64,000 nucleotides of DNA from an uncultured Bacteroidales bacterium. GTDB taxonomy: Bacteria > Bacteroidota > Bacteroidia > Bacteroidales > Bacteroidaceae. The first letter of the stretch is position 1, and every line of letters begins with the position of its first letter. Shown here in pieces: positions 14,569 through 21,772 of this stretch. Made by a program: the position numbers and the translations under genes. The notes below the pieces were generated by a model. It was not told where the DNA came from and searched no databases. It saw nothing but the letters and a program-made list of their open reading frames with translations. The DNA is taken from contig CADCDP010000005.1 of NCBI GenBank assembly GCA_902800305.1, positions 1-64,000 on the forward strand, read 5' to 3'.

Positions 14569-15728
14569 TTTGAGAATCTCTGATTACGATCCTTTACAAA
14601 ATTATTCACATTATTTCTTTGGAATGTTACTCTGACTCCACCCTCCACATCTTCTATCTTAGGCATGGGCAGTCCCGCTTTCTCAAATCCATCTTGAATC
14701 TTTTTGTACCCACGACCCCATGATTCAATAAAGCCGGCTTTGAAAAAAGTATAGGCTATATTTTTATTTCTTGGGTGCGAAGAATGGCGTCTCAACAATG
14801 CTTCTGGTGTCAAATCCCCAGGAAGGCTTCCCTCATTCCAAACTTCCACATAGTCATCCCATACTCTCATCTGTATGGGTGCTCCCATATAGTCCTTATG
14901 AGCGATAGCATTATATAGAATCTCTCGAAGAGCATCTTCTGGAACCTCCAACTTCTCTATACGTTGCATGCCTTCATAATGTATGGGAGATGTGAAGTAC
15001 TTCGTTTTCAAGATTTCAACCACCCGATCTGTCATCTGCAAAATATTGCCTTCTACTACATCCTGCGTAACAAGGTCTGCTTCGTCCTTTCTGAAACGTC
15101 CAATCTTGAACTCCACACAAGTGAAATAGCGTTGAGGTTTCTTAGCAAAAAGGAGTAACGCAGCACTTTTCAGTTTTCCATCTTCGCCAATTAAGTTCAG
15201 ATTTTCCAATACAGATAGTGTCGAAGCATTAGCCTCATCCTCATCAATACGCCCTGCCTTTATCCCTTTACGTAGGAAATAGTCTATGGCACTACGATCC
15301 AAGTCATCAAGTGTAGCATGTTCATTTGTGATGTCATCCCACGAACGCCCCATCTTTTTCAAGACGAACTGCTGAAGAGCTGGCCCACGAAGTTCCTGCA
15401 TGGTACTGCCAGAGCGATAGTAGTACTTTCCTTTGTAGTTGATAGGAATATTGCTGGGTTCTATCACCACTTCGATATACTCCAATCCATCTAATTCATG
15501 GAGGTTCACATCCACAACGATGCCCATTGTGGTGACAATCTTATTGGGAATATCCTCCATCAGCCTATCTACATGGTCAAGACCAACCACTTCATGGTCA
15601 TCATCCACGCCAAAGTACATCACAGCCCCTTGCGCATTTGCAAAGCCGCAAATCCACTCTAAGTATTTGTCATGCCAACTGCGCTTATATTCCACGTTTT
15701 GGCATTCTCTTGCTTTTATCTTTCCCAT
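14565..15728 (-). CDS. AlbA_2 domain/GHKL-type ATP-binding protein
   Basis: 387 residues. An N-terminal AlbA_2 (Schlafen-type) domain at about 9-125 (ECQNVEYKRSWHDKYLEWIC, then FANAQGAVMYFGVDDD) is followed by a GHKL-like ATPase: ALREILYNAIAHKDYMGAPI (N-box, Asn273), VEVWNEGSLPGDLT (G1 box), and a later GRGYKKI. Family members act as transcription regulators or as parts of defence loci. The usual SEK-repeat/winged-helix tail is missing from this chain and is encoded separately at 14568 (four-base overlap). A promoter lies 24 bases upstream, so this gene opens the second transcription unit of the island. Confidence 0.8.
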   Translation of the reverse strand: MGKIKARECQNVEYKRSWHDKYLEWICGFANAQGAVMYFGVDDDHEVVGLDHVDRLMEDIPNKIVTTMGIVVDVNLHELDGLEYIEVVIEPSNIPINYKGKYYYRSGSTMQELRGPALQQFVLKKMGRSWDDITNEHATLDDLDRSAIDYFLRKGIKAGRIDEDEANASTLSVLENLNLIGEDGKLKSAALLLFAKKPQRYFTCVEFKIGRFRKDEADLVTQDVVEGNILQMTDRVVEILKTKYFTSPIHYEGMQRIEKLEVPEDALREILYNAIAHKDYMGAPIQMRVWDDYVEVWNEGSLPGDLTPEALLRRHSSHPRNKNIAYTFFKAGFIESWGRGYKKIQDGFEKAGLPMPKIEDVEGGVRVTFQRNNVNNFVKDRNQRFSK

Positions 15729-15751
15729 ATATATATATTCATTTTTGTATT

Positions 15752-15759
15752 CAAAGATA
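15752..15759 (-). promoter_or_regulatory. -7 box of the AlbA_2 to PP2C unit
   Basis: TATCTTTG on the minus strand, 24 bases before the start at 15728; a TTTG lies about 21 bases further upstream, a plausible -33 element. Confidence 0.65.
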
Positions 15760-15777
15760 CGAATTATTAGTCAGCAA

Positions 15778-17181
15778 TCACAAATAGAATTTTGATGTAA
15801 GAACCATGCGTTCTGCTTCATTATACTCGTCCTCCAAATGCACCAAATCGTCGGGGAAAAACATCCACGAATAATAACTTGTCGCCAACCCCAAATGTTG
15901 TTCTGCTGCTAATTTAAAAAGTTTTTCAGCCTTTTTGTGGTCTCTTGTGACTCCTACGCCGTTTTTATGGCAGATCCCAAGATTAAATAAAGCTAAAGAA
16001 AAATTTTTTCTTGCTGCTTTACGAAAACATAAGAATGCTTTGGTTGCATCCTTTTCAACATGAAGCCCATAAGCATACATATACCCAAGTCCGTTTTCTC
16101 CTAATGCACTTCCACAGACCTTTCCTGCTACACCCTCCATCGGTATTCCTTGCGAACGACCTGTTTTAGCTAAATTATAGAATATGTTATAGGCTTCCTC
16201 ATATTTCTTTTCCTCCACATATTTTGTTCCTTTCACATATGAAGAAATTATTGTCTGTATATCTTCTTTCTGAACTTTCGTTATATTGAGCAATCTATAA
16301 GATAATAAGGATAAATCATTCTTGGCACAAGCAATAATGAAAATACCATACAAAATACAGAAATCTTTATCATACATCAAAGACTGTAGAGCAGAGATGC
16401 ATGGACTAGTATTTATATTTTGGAAATCATGCTCCGTAAACAGCAAATTGTCATTCCTTCCAAAATTTGTCCATAGTGAAGGATTTAATGCGATTGCTTT
16501 TAATGACAATAAAATAGACGCAATAGGGAAATCATCGATGTGTTCATCAAAAACATCCTCTGTTCGATATGGATGACGAAAGCCAGAGCTTCCCAACTCA
16601 CGTGCTTTCTGCCCCTTCATTGCAGGGACAAACATTCCATCATAATCAACAAGCACAAGGATGCCATCCTCTCTAATTAGAATATTATCTAACTTCAAAT
16701 CGCCATGAGCAAATGATTGAGTTAACAGCCATGCGGCAAGTTTGCCGAACTGATAAGCAAGTATATCTAATGCATATTGATTATTGATGTTTTCTTTTAT
16801 ATAGACATCAAGAGTTACACCCTCCACCCAATCCATCAACAATACAGGGAACTCCTCTTCATCAGAGCTTTTTGTATCCACAAATAATTCGTTCTCCAAA
16901 TATTTAATTGGAGTCAAATAATTGGAAGAGACAAATTCCAACTCATCCGAAATCAGTTTGTAGCTTTCAGCACGTCCTTCCTGTTCCTTCGTAAAACACT
17001 TAACAGCATAAAGTTTGCCATCTCGTTCATCTTTCATCTTAAACACCACAGCAAAACCGCCATTCGACATCACGGGCTGTCCCATGTTGTCTAACACAGG
17101 ACGCAGATAACTTAATTCATCAAAGTTATCTTCTGCTGATTTGATGGACTCTATATATTCTGATATTAATGGGTAATTCAT
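15778..17181 (-). CDS. Ser/Thr protein kinase with Sel1 repeats
   Basis: 467 residues, no membrane segment. The kinase domain (about 30-245) has GGFAVVFK (41-48, glycine-rich loop), AVKCF with Lys61, HGDLKLDN (159-166, catalytic loop) and DYDG (179-182, DFG equivalent). The C-terminal half carries Sel1-like repeats such as GYMYAYGLHVEKDATKAFLC and GICHKNGVGVTRDHKKAEKL, which usually mediate protein contacts. It is a close paralogue of the kinase at 18038-20011, the first 35 residues being nearly identical. It is separated by six bases from the upstream frameshifted gene. Confidence 0.85.
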   Translation of the reverse strand: MNYPLISEYIESIKSAEDNFDELSYLRPVLDNMGQPVMSNGGFAVVFKMKDERDGKLYAVKCFTKEQEGRAESYKLISDELEFVSSNYLTPIKYLENELFVDTKSSDEEEFPVLLMDWVEGVTLDVYIKENINNQYALDILAYQFGKLAAWLLTQSFAHGDLKLDNILIREDGILVLVDYDGMFVPAMKGQKARELGSSGFRHPYRTEDVFDEHIDDFPIASILLSLKAIALNPSLWTNFGRNDNLLFTEHDFQNINTSPCISALQSLMYDKDFCILYGIFIIACAKNDLSLLSYRLLNITKVQKEDIQTIISSYVKGTKYVEEKKYEEAYNIFYNLAKTGRSQGIPMEGVAGKVCGSALGENGLGYMYAYGLHVEKDATKAFLCFRKAARKNFSLALFNLGICHKNGVGVTRDHKKAEKLFKLAAEQHLGLATSYYSWMFFPDDLVHLEDEYNEAERMVLTSKFYL

Positions 17182-17187
17182 AATTCT

Positions 17188-18038
17188 TCAAATTAATAAT
17201 GTTCTATCTTTTTTAATAAGAGACCTCACAAATTCGGAAAGATGATTAATGTTAAAATCTGGCTGATTTATCATATTGGTACCTGAGTGCCAAGCTTCAT
17301 TCCACATTTTTTCCTTGTCCATGGGGAACGTATTTAAAATAGCTCCTATCATTTTATCTGCAATGGGAATACTTTCATACATAACTCCTTTTATTTGTTT
17401 TATATCATTTACAGGAAAATTACTTAAGCAGAGTCCATGAGCAAATTGAGGTAAATAATGCTGATAATAATTTGCCATATTATCGTTAAATCCTATTTGC
17501 TTGTATATCATTCCATACTTCAACGGGGTTGGATTTTGTAAAGATTCATATTTCCAATTTGCATGTTTAATGATTTTTTCAACATTCTCATCCTTTTGTT
17601 CTGAATAAGGATGGGACTGAAGTTGATGTTTCAATTGTATTATGATTGTATTACAAACTTTTTCATACTGTTGTACATCGCCTTCTTTTTCCATAATTCC
17701 TTCAACAACATGTTGTTTATAGGTTTTATAACCGTCCAAAGCATATAGATAATGCCTAAACATTATTTCGTTTTCATCATCTCTTTGATAAATAAAACAA
17801 TATGTTGCCACGTTATCTAAAATACCACGCAATACACATCGAACAGACACCCATCTTGACTCTCATTTGTAAACATCTCAAGAGTATGAAACATACGTAC
17901 TATCTTCTGGATTATAACCGTTCTATAATGGCCAGTATTCTCCAAAGAACTCTCCGTATACTTCCGAGAAAGATACTCTGAAAAGAAATCCATCAATGTT
18001 AGATAGAACTTAAATATTGTATAGTTTGCTTTAATCAT
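17188..18038 (-). pseudogene. Helical protein (DUF5677-like), frameshifted
   Basis: Two overlapping reading frames together make one protein of about 283 residues. The first (start 18038, MIKANYTIFKFYLTLMDFF onward) ends ...NESQDGCLF. The second continues ...SVRCVLRGILDNVATYCFIY to 17188. Adding one base near 17852 would give the natural join NESQ-x-WVSVRCVLRG. The long hydrophobic-helical pattern recalls DUF5677-type proteins, but this is weak. The ATG overlaps the stop of the kinase gene by one base (TAATG), so it belongs to that unit. It could be a real one-base deletion, a sequencing error, or a rarely corrected frame. Confidence 0.55.
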
Positions 18039-20011
18039 TATATATCTATTTCTTTAACACTCACCCTACTTGATATATATTTTCTTGCCCATTCTATCCT
18101 GCCTTTTGATACAAGAATCTGCATAGAATAACCATGCGGAAAGTCCTCGTAATAACAATTATCAAATGCATCTTTCCCTATATACCTGATATTGTCATGA
18201 ATGTAGAGTTGCCTAAATGGACAGCCATAAAAAGCATGCTGCCCAATATGAGTTACTTCATGTGGAATCTGAAAAGACAAATCTTGAGAAAGACAACAAA
18301 TTACGAATCTTTTACCTTGTGTATATATAGTCTTGTTTTCCAATTCAAATAAATATGCATTATTATGAATAGTCAAAAATCTATCATATAAAAAAGGATT
18401 AACACCGAGGTTTAAAACAGTTGATGGTATAGTTATCGATCTAAGCGACATACACCAAGAAAACGCAAAACTACCAATAGATATAAGACCGTCAGGTAAT
18501 TCTATTTCTTGAAGTCTCTCACAGTTACTAAAGGCACATTGTCCGATAGTTTTTATACTATCTGACATCTTAATCTTTTCTAATAATGGGCAACCTTGAA
18601 ATGCATAATCTCCAATAATTTTTATAGTAGAAGATAATTTCACATATTTTAATCCTCTTCCAGCAAAAGCGTAATTTCCAATTGTTTCGACTCCTTCGGG
18701 AATGACAAAAAAATCTCTCTTATATCCATAATAGCCAATTAAATGTCTCCTGTCAGCAGAATAAAAAGCATCATCCACTAATCTAAAATTCCAAGAATTA
18801 CAAATTACACTGACACCACAAAATGCAAAAGGATTTTGTCCAATGTATTTGACACTCTGTGGTATTGTTATTTGCTCTAAATGATTCCAACCAGATCCAT
18901 CCGACCAGTAACTACCCGAAAAAGCTCGATCACAAATGATTTCTGTTCCTGCATGTATTTCATATGGTTCAAACATTCCGCCACCTCTTATAAGTTTTTT
19001 CCCATCCTTACTATATCTTACACCTTTTTCATCTTCTATCCACGCTTCATTATTATTTTCATAGACTCTTGTGTAGCTGAACATATTTGAAAACTTGCGC
19101 TCGGAACACAAATCATTTAATGTCGATTTAACACCTTGACTAGCCCTAGAATGTGTTATTAAAGACATAAAGATAGAATATGTTAAAGCAAAATCTTTTA
19201 TGGATAACAAATATAATAATGTAGGCATAATCGGAGCTTGAGATATATCACGATAATCGCTTTCTGACAACAACAATCTATGAGATTCTCCGTATTCTTC
19301 AAGTAATAAAGGGCTAACAGATATTGCTTTTAACGAAAGAAGTATAGATACTAAAGGGAAGTCATCTATATGCTCATCGAAATCATCCTCTGTTCTCAAA
19401 GGATGGCGAAAATCGGGACTGCCCAATTCACGAGCTTTCTGTCCCTTCATCGCTGGCACATACATTCCATCATAATCGACAAGGACAAGAGTGCCATCTT
19501 CACGAACAAGGATATTATCTGGTTTCAAATCACCATGTGCGAAAGGTTGAGGGATCAACCACTGTGCCAACAGACTGAAACGATATGCCAACATTTCAAG
19601 GGCATATTGGTCATCAAGATTCTCACGTAGGTACTTGTCAAGTGTGATGCCCTCTACCCAATCCATCAGCAAAACAGGGAACTCCGTCTCATCCGTTTGG
19701 CTGCTATCCACAAACAGCTCCTTATCAATATAACGGAACGACACCAAGTAAGGCGACGCTACATCCTTCAATTCCTCTTCAATCAGTCGATAACTTTCAG
19801 CCCTTCCCTCTTGGTCACGATGGAAACAACGAACAGCATACAACTTTCCATCCCTTTCATTCCTCATCTTGAACACCACAGCAAAATTCCCACTCGACAT
19901 TACAGGCTGTCCATCTGCATCCAACACTGGTCGCAGATAACTCAGTTCCTCAAAGTTATCCTCCGCCATCTTAATAGCCTCCACATATTCTGATATTAAT
20001 GGATAATTCAT
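18038..20011 (-). CDS. Kinase-like protein with BspA-type leucine-rich repeats
   Basis: 657 residues from MNYPLISEYVEAIK at 20011. This start is chosen because the paralogous kinase begins identically and because a -7 box lies at 20033-20040; the longer upstream frame would overlap that promoter. The kinase domain has SGNFAVVFK (40-48), HGDLKPDN (159-166) and DYDG (179-182). The beta-3 lysine, Lys61 in the paralogue, is Arg here (AVRCF), so catalysis may be impaired or altered. The C-terminal half (about 370-640) contains LRR_5 repeats of the surface-protein type (FVIPEGVETIGNYAFAGRGL) although no signal peptide is present. Confidence 0.85.
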   Translation of the reverse strand: MNYPLISEYVEAIKMAEDNFEELSYLRPVLDADGQPVMSSGNFAVVFKMRNERDGKLYAVRCFHRDQEGRAESYRLIEEELKDVASPYLVSFRYIDKELFVDSSQTDETEFPVLLMDWVEGITLDKYLRENLDDQYALEMLAYRFSLLAQWLIPQPFAHGDLKPDNILVREDGTLVLVDYDGMYVPAMKGQKARELGSPDFRHPLRTEDDFDEHIDDFPLVSILLSLKAISVSPLLLEEYGESHRLLLSESDYRDISQAPIMPTLLYLLSIKDFALTYSIFMSLITHSRASQGVKSTLNDLCSERKFSNMFSYTRVYENNNEAWIEDEKGVRYSKDGKKLIRGGGMFEPYEIHAGTEIICDRAFSGSYWSDGSGWNHLEQITIPQSVKYIGQNPFAFCGVSVICNSWNFRLVDDAFYSADRRHLIGYYGYKRDFFVIPEGVETIGNYAFAGRGLKYVKLSSTIKIIGDYAFQGCPLLEKIKMSDSIKTIGQCAFSNCERLQEIELPDGLISIGSFAFSWCMSLRSITIPSTVLNLGVNPFLYDRFLTIHNNAYLFELENKTIYTQGKRFVICCLSQDLSFQIPHEVTHIGQHAFYGCPFRQLYIHDNIRYIGKDAFDNCYYEDFPHGYSMQILVSKGRIEWARKYISSRVSVKEIDI

Positions 20012-20032
20012 AGTGCATAAAAGATTGGTATG

Positions 20033-20040
20033 CAAATGTA
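20033..20040 (-). promoter_or_regulatory. -7 box of the kinase unit
   Basis: TACATTTG on the minus strand, 22 bases before the start at 20011. Confidence 0.6.
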
Positions 20041-20421
20041 CAATAAATATTTCAATTTTTAATCTGTTCACCAAGAAAAAATACATTTCCACAAGCCTTG
20101 TGAAAGGAGAATGAAGAAAGACTGGTAATATTTGCTGGCGAATGGATGGTTAAACATATTGTAGTAGCGCAGTAACAACTCTAATAATGCAATTAGAACT
20201 TGGTTTACATAAGGGTGTGTTCTGTATCCACTTTGAAGTATGTGGCATATCCTCATTTGAATGTCTTGCGTGTCCACTTGGGTGTCATGCTGGGATTAAC
20301 AATATTTTCAAACTTTGAAAAATATTTTTGAAAGTTGCAGAATTTTTTTTGAAAGTTTGAAATTTTATTTTGAAAGTTGCAAAATATTGTAAACATCCTT
20401 GTTTATTTAAAATAGATGCGC

Positions 20422-20429
20422 TACCTTTG
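20422..20429 (+). promoter_or_regulatory. -7 box of the HU-like/msrC unit
   Basis: TACCTTTG; transcription would start just before palindromic array A. Confidence 0.6.
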
Positions 20430-20437
20430 CAGTTGTA

Positions 20438-20525
20438 GAGACGAAAAACGTTTCGCGATGGAGACGAAATGTGTTTCGTGGTGGATACGAAATGTGTTTC
20501 GTGGCAGTTGCGAAACAAAGTGGGG
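20438..20525 (+). repeat. Palindromic array A (23-bp units) in the HU leader
   Basis: Three 23-base units (20438-20460, 20461-20483, 20484-20506) and a partial fourth. Each contains ACGAAA-nnnn-TTTCGT or a close variant, a 6-bp hairpin. The array lies in the 5' untranslated region of the HU-like gene. Confidence 0.8.
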
Positions 20526-20546
20526 AGTGATAACATTTATTCTTTA

Positions 20547-21179
20547 ATGAAGATGATGGAATATATTATGGAAGAGATGCCAGACATTCATAAGACTGGC
20601 GAAAAAAAGTATTATCCGAAAGTGAAGCATGCTCGGCGCATCTCTCACAACACGATTGTGAATTTGTTTAGGGATGTGTCAACGATGAGCCGCAGTTCGA
20701 TTGAGGGGGTGATGAAAGAGTTGCCGGAGGTGCTGAACATGTATCTGTCACAGGGACATTCGGTGAAGATAGAAGGTTTTGGCACGTTCGATGTGATTTT
20801 GGGGCGGTTGACGGAAAAGGAGATGGCGAATAAGAAGAAGAGATGGAAGGTGCATGCGAACATGAGTGGGGTCTATATCAAGAAAATCAACTTCTTGCCT
20901 GACTCAGAATGGATGTTAAAGTTGCGTGGCTCAACGGATTTGTGTCATGGGAAGAACCTCAAGGAGCAGTTTGGCATGACGTTGACGGAGGAAGACCGCC
21001 GAGAGATTGCGATGGAGTGTATCAAGAAGAAGGGGAGTATGAGTGTAAGGGATTATATGCTTCGGACGGGAACGGAACGTGTGACGGCGGAACGGGATTT
21101 GAAGAGGTTCTGTGAGGATGCGGAGAGTGGCATCCGCTGTGTGGTTGAAGGGGATAATAAGGTGTATGTGAAAGGTTGA
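20547..21179 (+). CDS. HU-like DNA-binding protein with C-terminal extension
   Basis: 210 residues from the ATG at 20547 (MKMMEYIMEEMPDIHKTGEK); the upstream part of the frame is the palindromic leader. Residues about 10-110 are an HU-like domain with SIEGVMKELPEVLNMYLSQG and HSVKIEGFGTFDV. The C-terminal part (about 140-210, LTEEDRREIAMECIKKKGSM, then LRTGTERVTAERDLKRFC) looks like a helix-turn-helix extension typical of larger Bacteroidota HU relatives. It probably binds DNA and could bind its own palindromic leader. msrC follows after 27 bases. Confidence 0.8.
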   Translation: MKMMEYIMEEMPDIHKTGEKKYYPKVKHARRISHNTIVNLFRDVSTMSRSSIEGVMKELPEVLNMYLSQGHSVKIEGFGTFDVILGRLTEKEMANKKKRWKVHANMSGVYIKKINFLPDSEWMLKLRGSTDLCHGKNLKEQFGMTLTEEDRREIAMECIKKKGSMSVRDYMLRTGTERVTAERDLKRFCEDAESGIRCVVEGDNKVYVKG

Positions 21180-21206
21180 AGAATGGGGTAGCTTGAAGTT
21201 TGGACA

Positions 21207-21713
21207 ATGGCAGAAGAGTTAAGAATCAATGGTGGCTCGAAGGAAGAGAAGTACAGAGAGCTGATGCCGCAGGTGAAGGCTGTGGTGGAAGGTGAGACGG
21301 ACAGGATTGCGAACATGGCGAATGTGGCAAGTATGCTGCATGAGACGTTTGGATTCTGGTGGACAGGTTTTTATAGGGTAAGCCCCCCTACCCCTGAAGG
21401 GGAACTTGTGCTTGGCCCCTTCCAAGGTCCATTGGCTTGTACGCGCATCAAGAAAGGAAAAGGTGTGTGTGGAACGGCTTGGGAACGGGGTGAGACGGTG
21501 ATTGTGCCAGATGTGGATGCCTTTCCCGGACATATCGCATGTTCGAGTTTGAGCAGGAGCGAGATTGTGGTGCCTGTGTGGGAGAATGGGATGGTGGTGG
21601 CGGTGTTGGACATCGACAGCAAGGAGTTGGGCACGTTCGATGAGGTGGACAAAAAATACTTGGAGGAAATCGTGAGTTATTTTATCTCTAAACCCTCGCT
21701 CCATCATCGCTGA
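21207..21713 (+). CDS. msrC: Free methionine-(R)-sulfoxide reductase (GAF domain)
   Basis: 168 residues, the normal length for fRMsr. The enzyme reduces free Met-R-sulfoxide using cysteines in a GAF fold. Signatures: GPFQGPLACTRIKKGKGVCG (contains two of the catalytic/resolving Cys), VPDVDAFPGHIACSSLSRSE (third Cys), and VVAVLDIDSKELGTFDE. A short insert SPPTPEG before ELVLGPFQGP sits in a CCCCTGAAGGGG palindrome and may be the trace of a palindromic element. The last residues (SKPSLHHR) read into a hairpin (CCCTCGC...GCGAGGG, 21702-21724), suggesting an altered end. Confidence 0.9.
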   Translation: MAEELRINGGSKEEKYRELMPQVKAVVEGETDRIANMANVASMLHETFGFWWTGFYRVSPPTPEGELVLGPFQGPLACTRIKKGKGVCGTAWERGETVIVPDVDAFPGHIACSSLSRSEIVVPVWENGMVVAVLDIDSKELGTFDEVDKKYLEEIVSYFISKPSLHHR

Positions 21714-21772
21714 CAGGGCGAGGGGTGTGTACACTCTTTTGTTTAACTGATCTTTAATTACTAACACGTGTT

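Larger units (their letters stand above)
20012..20546. other. Intergenic region with two promoters and two repeat patches
   Basis: It holds the kinase promoter (20033-20040), an AT-rich patch at 20305-20390 with repeated TTTGAAAGTTGCA-type words, the HU promoter (20422-20429) and palindromic array A (20438-20525). The open frame on the minus strand at 20068-20277 overlaps the kinase promoter and resembles nothing known. Confidence 0.5.

Noticed and set aside
14560-14575. Programmed -1 frameshift joining AlbA_2 ATPase and winged helix
   Set aside because: TTCTCAAAATGA lacks a canonical X-XXY-YYZ slippery heptamer; re-initiation at ATGA is simpler.
20068-20277. 69-residue frame on the minus strand upstream of the LRR-kinase
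   Set aside because: Continues from the kinase promoter region, no similarity to known proteins, start not supported.
20438-20525. CRISPR-like array
   Set aside because: Units of 23 bp have no separate spacers, number only three, and no cas genes are near.
21372-21425. Full palindromic element in msrC
   Set aside because: Only a CCCCTGAAGGGG core and a seven-residue insert; the AGACCC/GGGTCT ends are missing, so at most a remnant.
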